Assembly (NCBI GenBank): GCA_963803015.1
Contig: CAWDKV010000003.1
Coordinates: 124,001-188,000, forward strand
DNA: 64,000 nucleotides
Direction: 5' to 3'
From: Berkiella sp963803015
GTDB taxonomy: Bacteria; Pseudomonadota; Gammaproteobacteria; Berkiellales; Berkiellaceae
Part shown: one piece after another, positions 24,381-33,872 of the stretch
Layout: each line of letters begins with the position of its first letter
Numbering within the stretch: the stretch's first letter is position 1
Notes under the pieces: model-generated
What the model was told of the DNA's origin: nothing
Database searches by the model: none
What the model saw: the letters and a program-made list of their open reading frames with translations, nothing else
Program-made: the position numbers and the translations under genes

Positions 24381-26330
24381 CTAGTCACATACAGCGACTT
24401 GACGTTTCTTTTTAGCTTTAGGGGCGTAAGTCGTTTTCTTTTTGTCTTTATCAATTATTTTGACTCTATCCTTGCTTACATCCCGTCTTTCTTTCTCACC
24501 AGTACTGCTTCGGCTTCTTTCTCTTTCGCCACCACCAGCACTGCTGCGGCTTCTTTCTCTTTCGCCGCCGCTGCTTCGACTTCTTTCTCTTTCACCGCCG
24601 CCGCTTCGACTTCTTTCTCTTTCGCCACCAGCACTGCTACGACTTCTGCTTCTCTCACCGCGATCGCCACTGCTTCTTTCACGGGAGCCTGCAGGTGCGG
24701 TATCAATGGTGATCTGTAGCTGTTTGCCAGCTATCCACACCTTTTCCAATATTCGAAGTGCTTCTTTGGTCAAAGATTTGGGAAGATCAACGGTACTGTA
24801 AAGATCGTTAATGCTGATATGTCCAATGTCTTGGCTATCAAGATTAATTTCATTGGCAATAGCCCCTACGATATTACCGGGTCTGACGCCATGCTTATGG
24901 CCTACTTCAATGCGATATCGAGTCAAGTCAGCATCAGAGGAACTCTCTCTACCGCGGCCTCTTGTACGAGGAGGAGGGGCGAAAGAGGATTCTCTTTCAA
25001 AATGTTTAGACTTAGTCGCAATAGGTTCATTTTTTACAAATAAAGGCGTTTGTTTATGAATTAATTTAACCAAAGCAGCGCTTATTTCTATTTCAGAAAC
25101 TTGATGTTCTTCTTGGTAGTCTTTAATCAATTTTGAAAAGACATCGAGATCTTTTTCGGCAAGGGTCTCGGTGATTTGTTGCTTGAAATTGGCTATCCGC
25201 TTATTGTTAATCAATTCAGCTGAAGGCAAGTCCATTTGGGTAATAGGCTGATTGGTTGTTTTTTCAATGGAATAGAGCAATCCTCTTTCTCGCGGAGAGA
25301 CAAATAAAATGGCTTCACCACTTCTGCCCGCCCGACCAGTACGGCCGATACGATGGATATAACTCTCATTGTCGTGAGGAATGTCATAATTGATAACATG
25401 ACTTATTCTATCCACATCTAAGCCACGTGCCGCAACATCGGTGGCCACGATGATATCTAGCACCCCTTTCTTTAATTGGGCAATGGTGCGTTCTCGATTA
25501 ATTTGTTGGATATCGCCATTTAACGCAGCACAGGCGTAACCGCGTGCATTGAGTGCTTCTGCCACTTCCAGGGTTGCCGTTTTGGTGCGGACAAAAACAA
25601 TAACACCATCAAATTTTTCTGCTTCAAGAATACGAGCAAGCGCATCTAACTTATGCGACCCTTTTATCATCATGTAGCGTTGTCGGATAGCCGCAACGGT
25701 TGCGGTTTTTTCTTTAATGGTAATTTTTTCTGGAGATTGCAAGTAACGCTCTGCAATAACTCTGATCTCTTTTGGCATGGTGGCAGAGAAAAGCGCCATC
25801 TGACAGGTCTTTGGCGTTTGTTCTAATACCCATTCCACGTCATCAATAAAGCCCATTCTTAACATTTCATCGGCTTCGTCTAAGACAAGCGTGTTGAGTT
25901 TGGCGAGATCAAGTGTTTTTCGACGCATGTGATCCATCACACGTCCTGGTGTGCCGACAACAATGTGGACGCCTTTACTTAAGGCCCGCAATTGCACGCG
26001 ATAGTCTTGACCACCGTAAATAGATAAAACGTGTAGGCCCCTGATATGAGCGCCATAACGTTGAAAAGCAGCAGCAACCTGGATAGCTAACTCCCTTGTG
26101 GGGGTTAATACCAACACCTGAGTATGGTGTTGATCGGCATTAATGTTGGATAGAGCAGGCAGTGCAAAGGCCGCTGTTTTTCCGGTACCAGTTTGTGCTT
26201 GTCCAAGGACGTTCTTTCCTGCTAGGAGAAGAGGAATCGTTTGAGCTTGAATGGGAGAGGGTTTCTCGTATCCCACTTCATGTAAAGCTTGCATAACCGG
26301 TTTGCTTAGTTTTAATTCTTCAAACGACAT
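24381..26330 (-). CDS. deaD: DEAD-box RNA helicase DeaD/CsdA with RS-repeat tail
   Basis: A 649-residue ATP-dependent RNA helicase for ribosome assembly and mRNA unwinding, often cold-induced. Visible motifs: Q-motif FEELKLSKPVMQALHEVGYE, Walker A AQTGTGKT, DEAD in VLDEADEMLRMGF, SAT in LFSATMP, and HRIGRTGRAGR. A DbpA-type RNA-binding domain follows (LTRYRIEVGHKHGVRPGNIV, about 470-545). The tail from about 555 is an unusual series of G-G-E-R-E-R-S-R-S-S units ending in a basic stretch. The ribosome site AGAGGAA precedes the ATG. Confidence 0.92.
   Translation of the reverse strand: MSFEELKLSKPVMQALHEVGYEKPSPIQAQTIPLLLAGKNVLGQAQTGTGKTAAFALPALSNINADQHHTQVLVLTPTRELAIQVAAAFQRYGAHIRGLHVLSIYGGQDYRVQLRALSKGVHIVVGTPGRVMDHMRRKTLDLAKLNTLVLDEADEMLRMGFIDDVEWVLEQTPKTCQMALFSATMPKEIRVIAERYLQSPEKITIKEKTATVAAIRQRYMMIKGSHKLDALARILEAEKFDGVIVFVRTKTATLEVAEALNARGYACAALNGDIQQINRERTIAQLKKGVLDIIVATDVAARGLDVDRISHVINYDIPHDNESYIHRIGRTGRAGRSGEAILFVSPRERGLLYSIEKTTNQPITQMDLPSAELINNKRIANFKQQITETLAEKDLDVFSKLIKDYQEEHQVSEIEISAALVKLIHKQTPLFVKNEPIATKSKHFERESSFAPPPRTRGRGRESSSDADLTRYRIEVGHKHGVRPGNIVGAIANEINLDSQDIGHISINDLYSTVDLPKSLTKEALRILEKVWIAGKQLQITIDTAPAGSRERSSGDRGERSRSRSSAGGERERSRSGGGERERSRSSGGERERSRSSAGGGERERSRSSTGEKERRDVSKDRVKIIDKDKKKTTYAPKAKKKRQVAVCD
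24490..24670 (-). repeat. Tandem repeats encoding the RS-rich DeaD tail
   Basis: About six imperfect 27-33 base units (core TTCTTTCTCTTTCGCC on the plus strand) in tandem. Each encodes a GGERERSRS-type decapeptide. Unit lengths are multiples of three, so copy-number change keeps the frame. Confidence 0.8.
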
Positions 26331-26653
26331 TCAGATTCCTCTTATTTGGATTGGTCATATTTTTTCGTCGGCGAAAATAGGCTATATTACAACGGCACTC
26401 GTCAAGTGTATTGGCTAAGTAATGGGTTGGTATCCTAACGCATTTCGAGGGCAAATACAATTAAATTGACATTCCTGCCCACTTAGTAATATAACGTGTG
26501 GCTAGCGCGGTTGTGGTATCTACACCTGACGCAATGAAATTTACTCTGGAATGTCATGGTTCACTGCAGCATAGTTGTTACAGTAGCCTGATACCAGAGG
26601 GGTTTTTTTTCGGCTAAAGATTATTTTTTTGTAAAACTAAAGGATGGTTAATT
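26331..26653. other. 323-base gap: divergent deaD/BON promoters and a long BON leader
   Basis: No gene is seen. The left part should hold the deaD promoter. The right part has a strong promoter (26466-26495) whose transcript would carry a leader of about 150 bases before the BON gene. Within that leader GGTATC and GATACC can pair over a distance and a run of eight T follows at about 26605, so a small RNA or attenuated leader is possible. Confidence 0.45.
26466..26495 (+). promoter_or_regulatory. Strong sigma-70 promoter upstream of the BON gene
   Basis: TTGACA (perfect) and TATAAC (5 of 6) with an 18-base spacer. The expected start is near 26502, leaving an unusually long 5' leader to the ATG at 26654. 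Confidence 0.65.
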
Positions 26654-27082
26654 ATGAAATTGTCTAAATTAATGGGTCTTTGCTTGGTTTCTGGCTTACT
26701 CGCTGGTAATGCTTTTGCACACAATGATGACAACCAAGCAAATGCAGCAGCAGCTGCTGCTGCTCCAGCAGCTGCGCAAGCAGCGGCTCAACCAGCTAAT
26801 CAAGCAGTTGCTTTGATGAACGAAACTGCTGATGCTTCTACCAAGAAAGTAAGTGACAGCGAACTTACTTCTAAAGTGAAAGAAAAATTTATCCAAGATA
26901 AATTGTTCACCAAAAAAGAAATGTCAGCTTTGAACTTCCGTGTTAAAACCACTGATGGTGTTGTTCATTTGACCGGTCATGTTCATTCTAAAGACCAAGA
27001 AGATAAAGCTGTTGAAGCAGCTAAATCTGTTGAAGGCGTTAAAGAAGTTAAATCTGATCTGAAAATCAAAGAAAAGAAATAA
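26654..27082 (+). CDS. Exported BON-domain protein (OsmY-like)
   Basis: 142 residues. A signal peptide (MKLSKLMGLCLVSGLLAGNAF-A) is followed by an Ala/Gln-rich linker (about 30-55). One BON domain spans about 66-140: DSELTSKVKEKFIQDKLF, then FRVKTTDGVVHLTGHV and AVEAAKSVEGVKEVKSDLKI. BON domains bind phospholipid; OsmY-type proteins protect the envelope during osmotic stress. Ribosome site AAAGGATGG. Strong promoter, clean terminator and Lys/Ala-rich composition suggest high expression as a single gene. Confidence 0.87.
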   Translation: MKLSKLMGLCLVSGLLAGNAFAHNDDNQANAAAAAAAPAAAQAAAQPANQAVALMNETADASTKKVSDSELTSKVKEKFIQDKLFTKKEMSALNFRVKTTDGVVHLTGHVHSKDQEDKAVEAAKSVEGVKEVKSDLKIKEKK

Positions 27083-27100
27083 TTAATTTGGTTTCCTTTT

Positions 27101-27136
27101 AGCAGTTAGGCCCCAAAGCCTAACTGCTTTTCTTTT
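27101..27136 (+). terminator. Intrinsic terminator of the BON gene
   Basis: AGCAGTTAGGC and GCCTAACTGCT form an 11-bp stem around CCCAAA, followed by TTTCTTTTCTTC. Strong and correctly placed. Confidence 0.88.
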
Positions 27137-27269
27137 CTTCAAATCTCCCTTCCATTCTTCACTTCTCTTCAATATTTATTCAAACGAAATTTTAACGTGC
27201 GCTATTCTTACGGTGTCAAAAACATGTAAGCTTCGCTTTATAAGCGATAAAAATAGGATGAATACTCTC

Positions 27270-27893
27270 ATGACTGATAAACATAAATGGCTAACATGGG
27301 CAAATGAATTGCAAGCCATCGCACAAGCAGGACTGACTTATTCTAAAGATCAATTCGATCTGCAACGTTTTCAAAGGATCCTCGCATTATCTTCTGAAAT
27401 GGTGGCGCATCACTCTTTTGATTCATTTGAAAAAGTACAAGATCTTTTTAGCCAGGAGCAGCATTATTTAACACCTAAGCTAGATGTACGCATTGCGATT
27501 ATTCAAAATGATGAAATCTTAATGGTGAAAGAAAGAAGTGACAGTAAATGGACTTTGCCTGGTGGGTTTGCGGATGTGAATGAATCCCCCAGTGAAAGTG
27601 CGATAAAAGAAGTTTTAGAAGAGACCGGATATCACATCGAGGTGACAAAGCTCTATGCTGTGATTGATAAGCAAAAACGACATTATCCGCCGCAATTACC
27701 CCATGCTTACAAATGTTTTTTTCTTGGTAAGATTATAGGAGGCAGCCCTAAGACCAGTATTGAAACCTCAGAGGTGAGATTTTTTAAGAGAAATGAAATA
27801 CCTGAATTATCACGCCATCGCATTATGCTAGAGCAAATTGAATTGGCTTTTTTGCATCAGGCTCAATTTCATTTAGCAACGGAATTCGATTGA
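27270..27893 (+). CDS. NUDIX hydrolase with NUDIX_N domain (ADP-ribose pyrophosphatase-like)
   Basis: About 207 residues. The N-terminal NUDIX_N helical domain (WLTWANELQAIAQAGLTYS, FDLQRFQRI) is followed by a Nudix box GGFADVNESPSESAIKEVLE-ETGY, matching Gx5Ex7REUxEExGU except Lys for the usual Arg. Relatives hydrolyse ADP-ribose or similar nucleoside diphosphate compounds. I chose the ATG at 27270; an ATG at 27258 adds four residues. The GTG at 27213 is unlikely because it has no ribosome site. Confidence 0.85.
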   Translation: MTDKHKWLTWANELQAIAQAGLTYSKDQFDLQRFQRILALSSEMVAHHSFDSFEKVQDLFSQEQHYLTPKLDVRIAIIQNDEILMVKERSDSKWTLPGGFADVNESPSESAIKEVLEETGYHIEVTKLYAVIDKQKRHYPPQLPHAYKCFFLGKIIGGSPKTSIETSEVRFFKRNEIPELSRHRIMLEQIELAFLHQAQFHLATEFD

Positions 27894-27922
27894 TTTGATT
27901 AATTCGGGTATATACTCTTTCT

Positions 27923-27966
27923 CTTGTCCCCTCTTCCTTACAGGACGCAAGCGGTAGAGGGGGAGA
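27923..27966. repeat. Partial REP-like repeat (CCCCTCT...AGAGGGG)
   Basis: TCTTGTCCCCTCTTCC and CGCAAGCGGTAGAGGGG match the ends of the larger element at 56374-56552. It appears to be a degenerate single palindromic unit between the Nudix and uup genes. Confidence 0.6.
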
Positions 27967-28053
27967 GCAGTAGCTTTGATCGGTAGAAGAATTATTCTCA
28001 TCAGATGAAAAATCAGGTAGTATGCTAAAACTTGCAAATTATATGGTATTAAA

Positions 28054-29952
28054 ATGGCTGCTCTTACTTTAAAAAATATTTATTTCTCCGTTGGCGAATT
28101 TCCTTTGCTTGATCATGTCAATTTTGAGATAGAAACCAAAGAAAGGATAGCGCTCATTGGCCGAAATGGGGAAGGCAAATCTACCTTATTTAAGATCTTG
28201 TCTCAAACCATCGTGTCTGATAGCGGTGAAATTATCAAATCAAGTTATCTTAGTATTTCAAGATTAGCGCAAGAATTACCCGCCCTAGAAAACATCACTG
28301 TATTTGAGACAGTTGCTAAAGGGCTACAGTCATTAAGTGATTTATTAATTCATTATCATGCTTTACTTCTCAGCAACAATCATGATGAAGCGTGGTTGAA
28401 ACAAATTAGCAAGGTGCAACAAGAAATAGAAGAACAAGACGGCTGGCAAATGCAGCAACGTATTGAAAAAGTTATCACGGCATTGGAGTTGCCATCAGAA
28501 GCTAAACTCTCTGAGTTGTCAGGGGGGTGGAGACGACGCGTGGCTTTAGCGCAAGCGCTAGTGCAAGAGCCAGATATTTTATTGTTAGATGAGCCAACCA
28601 ATCATTTAGATATCGCTGCGATAGAATGGTTAGAAAAATTATTAATCAATTATCCAAAAACCCTGATTTTTATTACCCATGATAGGGCCTTGCTCAGAAA
28701 GATAGCAACCCGTATCGTTGAGTTAGACAGAGGCAAATTAACTTCTTATCCTCCTGATTATGATTTATATCTGACGAGGAAAGAACAGACTTTATTAGAA
28801 GAAGAAAGGCATAATGCTTTATTTGATAAAAAACTATCAGAAGAAGAAGAATGGATAAGACAGGGCATCAAAGCGAGAAGAACCCGCAATGAAGGACGCG
28901 TGCGCGCTTTAAAATCCTTACGTGAGCAACGAAAACAAAGACGCGTTTATTCAGATAAACCTAAATTTGAAGTCAATGCTTTAACCCAATCTGGTCAAAT
29001 TATTATCCAAGCAGAAGACGTCTCTTTTGGTTATGAAAAAGAGAAAATGCTGATTCAAGATTTTAATTTTAATGTTCAACGCGGCGATAAAATTGCAATC
29101 GTTGGACCCAATGGTTCAGGCAAAACGACTTTAATAAAATTACTATTGGGTTTAGAAAAACCAAACACAGGTACAATAAAACTTAGCCCTACATTGCAAG
29201 TCGCTTTTTTTGATCAAAATCGAGCACAATTAGTTCCCAATGAAAATGTCATGATGAATGTGACAGAAGGGGATGATTATATTGAAATTAATGGTAAAAA
29301 AAGACATATTGTTGGCTACATGGCAGATTTTTTGTTTTCTCCTAAAAAATGTCGGACGCTAGCTAAAGATCTTTCAGGCGGAGAGCAAAATCGTTTATTA
29401 TTGGCAAAGCTTTTTTCTAAACCTGCCAATGTTTTAGTTTTAGATGAACCTACCAATGATTTAGATGTAGAAACACTAGATGTTTTAGAAGATTTGTTAC
29501 TCAATTATCAAGGCACAGTCATCGTCATTAGCCATGATAGAGAATTTATCGACAATATTGCCACGCATTGTATTTCATTTGAAGAAAATGGAAAAATGAC
29601 GGTGAATGTTGGCGGCTATAGCGACTGGTTAGCCAGAAAATCCTCATTAGAAAAGGAAACAGCCAAAGCGCCTGCACCTAAAAAATCAGAGACGAAGTCC
29701 CCCCTTGTGGCGGCGCCTATAGCTAAAAAATTAAGCTTTAATGAGCAACGAGAATTGAGAGAGTTGCCCGCCTTAATAGAGAAGATTGAGCAACAAATTG
29801 CCTCGATGCAAAAAATAATGTGCGAACCGGATTTTTACAATAAACCCAATAATGAGATCCAAGAATTTAATAATAAAGTGCAGCAATTGCAAAATGATCT
29901 CAGCAAAAATTTTGCACGTTGGGAATTATTAGAGTCTCAAGAGAAGGGATAG
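28054..29952 (+). CDS. uup: ABC-F ATPase Uup/YheS type
   Basis: A 632-residue cytoplasmic protein with two ABC ATPase domains and no membrane helices, typical of ABC-F ribosome-associated factors. First domain: Walker A GRNGEGKST, signature LSGGWRRRVALAQAL, Walker B ILLLDEPTNHLD. Second: GPNGSGKTT, LSGGEQNRLLLAKL, VLVLDEPTNDLD. The linker between them is basic and helical (RQGIKARRTRNEGRVRALKS), characteristic of Uup, and a C-terminal coiled-coil extension (about 555-632) is present, as in Uup. It stands alone. Confidence 0.87.
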   Translation: MAALTLKNIYFSVGEFPLLDHVNFEIETKERIALIGRNGEGKSTLFKILSQTIVSDSGEIIKSSYLSISRLAQELPALENITVFETVAKGLQSLSDLLIHYHALLLSNNHDEAWLKQISKVQQEIEEQDGWQMQQRIEKVITALELPSEAKLSELSGGWRRRVALAQALVQEPDILLLDEPTNHLDIAAIEWLEKLLINYPKTLIFITHDRALLRKIATRIVELDRGKLTSYPPDYDLYLTRKEQTLLEEERHNALFDKKLSEEEEWIRQGIKARRTRNEGRVRALKSLREQRKQRRVYSDKPKFEVNALTQSGQIIIQAEDVSFGYEKEKMLIQDFNFNVQRGDKIAIVGPNGSGKTTLIKLLLGLEKPNTGTIKLSPTLQVAFFDQNRAQLVPNENVMMNVTEGDDYIEINGKKRHIVGYMADFLFSPKKCRTLAKDLSGGEQNRLLLAKLFSKPANVLVLDEPTNDLDVETLDVLEDLLLNYQGTVIVISHDREFIDNIATHCISFEENGKMTVNVGGYSDWLARKSSLEKETAKAPAPKKSETKSPLVAAPIAKKLSFNEQRELRELPALIEKIEQQIASMQKIMCEPDFYNKPNNEIQEFNNKVQQLQNDLSKNFARWELLESQEKG

Positions 29953-30007
29953 ATCCAAAACTTGAGCTAAACTTTATACAGTATGCCAGTATAAAGGACT
30001 AGATATA

Positions 30008-30805
30008 ATGACAGCTCAAGAAAAGCACATCAAAATCTTAATCGCGACGCCTTGTTACGCAGGGGTGTGCCATGCAGGCTATACCTTATCTTTAGCCAAA
30101 ACAGTCGCCTTTTTTTTGCGTGTACGCGATGTTGAGATAGCCCATAAATTTATATTACATGAAAGTTTAGTCCCGATGGCGCGCAATACCTTTGCAGCGT
30201 ATGCCTTAAGCGATCCCGAGATTACCCATTTATTATTTATAGATTCTGACATTAAATGGGAGCCTGAACATATCGTTAAATTGTTGAAAGAAGATAAGCC
30301 CATCATCGCAGCAACTTTTCCTAAGAAGTCCTATGTATGGAGCAAGTTGCGCAAGCCTTCGGTGCAAGAAATTCTAAATGATGAAGATCTCACTTCTGCT
30401 GAATTTGCGCGTAAAATAAAATCTAATATAGTAGATTATGCCATTAATTTAGGTCAATCACGCTCAACCAGAAATGGCGTGCTTGAAGTGAAACACTTGG
30501 CGACGGGGTTTATGCTCATCAAGCGTGAAGTATTAGAAAAAATGATAAAAGCCTATCCTGAACAACAGATAAAAAATGCCTCCGCTGATTATCCGCAAAA
30601 TATGCGCGATAATTTTCATGCCTTTTTTGAACTGACCATGAACGGGGGCGAATATCTCTCAGAAGATTATAGCTTCTGTAACAAATGGGCAGCTTTGGAC
30701 GGTAAATTATATGCTGATTTGAGTATTCATTTAGAACATCATGGCGCTGAAATTTATGAAGGAAGCATGCTGGAGGCTTTTAATTTTAGTCAGGAATCGG
30801 CTTAA
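30008..30805 (+). CDS. GT-A fold glycosyltransferase-like protein
   Basis: 265 residues. Features of a nucleotide-sugar transferase are present: an N-terminal strand (IKILIATPCYAG), HESLVPMARNTFAAYAL, the metal-binding HLLFIDSDIKWEP (D-S-D), LATGFMLIKREVLEKM, and SEDYSFCNKWAALDGKLYAD late in the domain. This layout recalls GT2-like enzymes found in phages and large viruses as well as bacteria. Donor and acceptor are unknown. Ribosome site AAAGGA; an 8-bp inverted repeat CTTTATAC/GTATAAAG (29972-29996) covers it and may be regulatory. It converges with recD2, overlapping by 4 bases. Confidence 0.65.
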   Translation: MTAQEKHIKILIATPCYAGVCHAGYTLSLAKTVAFFLRVRDVEIAHKFILHESLVPMARNTFAAYALSDPEITHLLFIDSDIKWEPEHIVKLLKEDKPIIAATFPKKSYVWSKLRKPSVQEILNDEDLTSAEFARKIKSNIVDYAINLGQSRSTRNGVLEVKHLATGFMLIKREVLEKMIKAYPEQQIKNASADYPQNMRDNFHAFFELTMNGGEYLSEDYSFCNKWAALDGKLYADLSIHLEHHGAEIYEGSMLEAFNFSQESA

Positions 30806-32985
30806 TTCGTGTCAATTAATAATTGCTTAAGATGGGTTGTGCGTTTTTGAGCTTGCAGACGTTTGGTTGCCATGGCAATAGCCCGCATTTGTCCGACAAG
30901 GATAACGAGCTTTTTGCCTCTGGTCACACCCGTATAAAGTAAATTTCTTTCGAGTAAGGTGTAATGCTGGGTCGCAATCGGGATAACAACAACGGGGTAT
31001 TCCGATCCTTGGCTTTTATGGATTGTGGTTGCATAAGCTAAGTTAATTTCATCCAACTCCGAAAAATCATATTCGACTTTTCTGCCATCAAATTCTATCC
31101 ATAGCGTGTTTTCTTCTAAGTCGAGTTGACAAATAGTCCCAATATCTCCATTGAAAACGTCTTTGTCATAATTGTTTACAATTTGTAAGACTTTATCGCC
31201 AACGCCGTAGGCGCTGCCAAATTTTTCCACCACCTGTTGTTGCGGATTGAGTAATTTTTGTAATTCAATATTAAAAGAAATCGTACCTAAACTGCCTCTT
31301 TTAATTGGTGTGAGCACTTGGATATCCTGAATAGGATTCACCTTAAATTTTAAAGGAATACGTTTAGTAACAAGTGTAAGTACTAATTCTTTAATCTTCT
31401 CCACATCATCACATGCGATAGTATAAAAATCAGACAAGCTTTCTTCTTTAGGTGGAATAAGAGGCAATTGCCCTTGATTGATTCTATGAGCATTGGTAAT
31501 AATTTTAGAAGTGGCTGCTTGGCGAAAGATTTCTGTTAAAGCGATGGTGGGGATCACTTTAGAGTCTATTAAATCTTTTAACACCATGCCCGGTCCAACG
31601 GATGGCAGCTGATCGACATCACCTACTAATAAAAGAGAAGCATGCGTTGGCACTGCTTTTAAAAGTTGGTGCATTAAGCTGACATCAACCATTGAACACT
31701 CATCGATCACTAAAAAATCGGTGGGGAGCGTGCTTTCTTCATGACGTTTAAAGCCGCGACCATGCGGATCATATTCCAGTAATCGGTGAATGGTTTTAGC
31801 TTCTAGTTGTGTTGACTCTGATAAGCGTTTGGCAGCGCGTCCAGTGGGGGCAGCCAGTAAAATGCGTACATTTTTATTTTTGATAATTTTAATAATACTA
31901 TTGACGATAGTGGTTTTACCTACCCCAGGCCCCCCGGTGATAATAGCAACTTTGTTTCTTATCACCGCTTCCACTGCGGCGCGTTGAGATTGAGATAAAA
32001 TTAAGGTTGTTTTCTTTTGCACCCAGTCTATTGCACTTTCGCAATCTATATCAGACCAAACCGTGTTGCCGTCTAATAATCGTAATAAATGCTCTGCAAT
32101 GCCTTTTTCTGCATGGTGTAGTGAAGATAAAAAGCAAATAGTTTGATCTTTTGCCATAACTTCAGTAATTCTCTTGCTTGTCTTTTCGTCATCTATCCCT
32201 CGCAGGATGAGATCAGGAGAAACATCAAGCTCAGCCGTGGCTTTTTCAATCAATTGATTTTTTTCTATACCGCAATGTCCACTATTGGTATGTTCTTGCA
32301 AACAATAGGTCACCCCAGCACGAATACGAAGAATGGAGTCTTTGGCAATACCAATTTTCTGCGCTAAGATATCCGCAGTTTTAAAACCAATACCATGAAT
32401 GTCATGCGCTAAGCGATAGGGATTTTCTTGTAATTTTTCAATTGCTTTATCGCCATAGGTTTTGTAAATTCTGACAGCGCGCGCTGTCCCTACGCCATGA
32501 CTGTGCAAGAAAACCATAATTTCTCGCACCTTTTTTTGTTCGCCCCAAGCTTCAATAATTTTCTTTTTACGTAAAGCGCCAATCCCTTCTACTTCAGAGA
32601 GTCGCTCAGGATTTTTTTCAATGATGTCAAATACTTTATCTTTAAAAGCAGCAATAAGCCTTTTAGCATACGCTTGACCGATGCCTTTTATCATGCCAGA
32701 AGCAAGATATTTTTCCATGCCTTCAAGGCTAGAGGGTGGTGTGGTGGTTAAATAAGTTGATTTGAATTGCAGGCCATGCTTTTTATCGTTTAGCCAGATC
32801 CCCTGACAATCGACAAATTCACCGGCTTGAATACTAGAAACACTACCAATAACGGTTAAAAGTTCACGGTGACCTGCAACTTTCACGCGCAGAACACAAA
32901 AACCACTTTCAGCACTATGAAAGGTCACTCTTTCGACAGTGCCTTTGAGTTGTTGCGTTTCTGGCGCTTGGGTAGTATTCATCAC
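30802..32985 (-). CDS. recD2: RecD2-type DNA helicase
   Basis: 727 residues. The N-terminal OB-like part (KGTVERVTFHSAESGFCVLRV) and helix-hairpin-helix region (MIKGIGQAYAKRLIAAF, VEGIGALRKKKIIEAW, HGIGFKTADILAQKIG) precede a superfamily 1B helicase core: Walker A ITGGPGVGKTTIV, LLAAPTGRAAKRL, DEC in FLVIDECSMVD, and the C-terminal YATTIHKSQGSEYPVVV. This matches RecD2, a 5'-3' helicase that acts without RecBC in DNA repair. It appears to be a single-gene unit. Confidence 0.9.
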   Translation of the reverse strand: MMNTTQAPETQQLKGTVERVTFHSAESGFCVLRVKVAGHRELLTVIGSVSSIQAGEFVDCQGIWLNDKKHGLQFKSTYLTTTPPSSLEGMEKYLASGMIKGIGQAYAKRLIAAFKDKVFDIIEKNPERLSEVEGIGALRKKKIIEAWGEQKKVREIMVFLHSHGVGTARAVRIYKTYGDKAIEKLQENPYRLAHDIHGIGFKTADILAQKIGIAKDSILRIRAGVTYCLQEHTNSGHCGIEKNQLIEKATAELDVSPDLILRGIDDEKTSKRITEVMAKDQTICFLSSLHHAEKGIAEHLLRLLDGNTVWSDIDCESAIDWVQKKTTLILSQSQRAAVEAVIRNKVAIITGGPGVGKTTIVNSIIKIIKNKNVRILLAAPTGRAAKRLSESTQLEAKTIHRLLEYDPHGRGFKRHEESTLPTDFLVIDECSMVDVSLMHQLLKAVPTHASLLLVGDVDQLPSVGPGMVLKDLIDSKVIPTIALTEIFRQAATSKIITNAHRINQGQLPLIPPKEESLSDFYTIACDDVEKIKELVLTLVTKRIPLKFKVNPIQDIQVLTPIKRGSLGTISFNIELQKLLNPQQQVVEKFGSAYGVGDKVLQIVNNYDKDVFNGDIGTICQLDLEENTLWIEFDGRKVEYDFSELDEINLAYATTIHKSQGSEYPVVVIPIATQHYTLLERNLLYTGVTRGKKLVILVGQMRAIAMATKRLQAQKRTTHLKQLLIDTN

Positions 32986-33062
32986 AGAAGTTACTTTTAG
33001 TAGATTTAGCTGTATCTTACTAAAAATAACTGTGGATGAGAAGTGCTATCCTCAATGAGGAT

Positions 33063-33653
33063 TTATCCGCCAACGCGCTTTTTGATTTTTACTAAGATTT
33101 TGGGATTGGTTATCCCCGCTTTTTCAAATGTACGTTCAACTTGCTCTCTATGATCTTTGATAAAATCTTTATGCACTTTAAGTATTTTTACAAAACCCAG
33201 ATCTTTATTTTCTTTTGCATCCTTTTTTCCCTTTTTAGCATCTCGATAAACAGACCAGTCAAAGCCATCTCTGTGTTTATCTAATTTATTAAGCTCAACT
33301 TGACTGTGCATAAATTGTTGAGCCGCTTTTTTAAATTCTGCAATAAGCAGATTTTTATTTTCAGCATTATGGTTGCTTTCTTTTGGATTGGAGTCACCAT
33401 AATGATGCTCTATCTTAGAAAGGCAAGCTTTTCCTTCTCGCGTTTTTCCATCTATCAGAGAAACAAGTGCATCTTTAGGAACACCTGCTTTTTTGCATTT
33501 TAATATTGCCTCTTTTAATGCGAGTTTATCTCAATCAAAATTAACACATTGTGGAATAGTGGCTTTGCTTTGTAATGCATATTGATAATATTTTGCTTTT
33601 GCTACAAGCTCTTGCATCACTTCTTTATCTGTTTGATTTGGACCGCGTTTCAT
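33063..33653 (-). pseudogene. Unknown gene interrupted by one TGA codon
   Basis: A 197-codon frame from the ATG at 33653 (MKRGPNQTDKEVMQELVAK...) to the stop at 33063 is broken only by TGA at codon 41 (33531-33533), where a TGG Trp codon would fit (NFD-stop-DKLALKEAILK). Codon use and charge pattern are the same on both sides, and a second start near 33311 could make only the last 82 residues. The product is hydrophilic and Lys-rich, with no recognised domain. A recent nonsense mutation is the simplest reading; stop-codon readthrough is less likely. Confidence 0.6.
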
Positions 33654-33872
33654 ATATTACTCCTTAGATTCGTCGTTAATTTGATATTATTCAGAAATAA
33701 GGATATGCGCTTATTTTTTACTTCCATAATATTTTATTTAATGCTTAAGTCATACTGTTTTCAATAAGCAATTACACGCGATGGGTTAAAAAAGCTGATT
33801 TGAGAAGATTTTTTGTTGGTAACCGCTAAAAAAAACAGTACATCGCTGCTGGGGCAAAAAAAAAGATCAACA

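Noticed and set aside
24399..24801. Plus-strand Ser/Ala/Leu-rich frames opposite the deaD 3' end
   Set aside because: They are antisense images of the RS-repeat DNA; composition reflects the repeats only.
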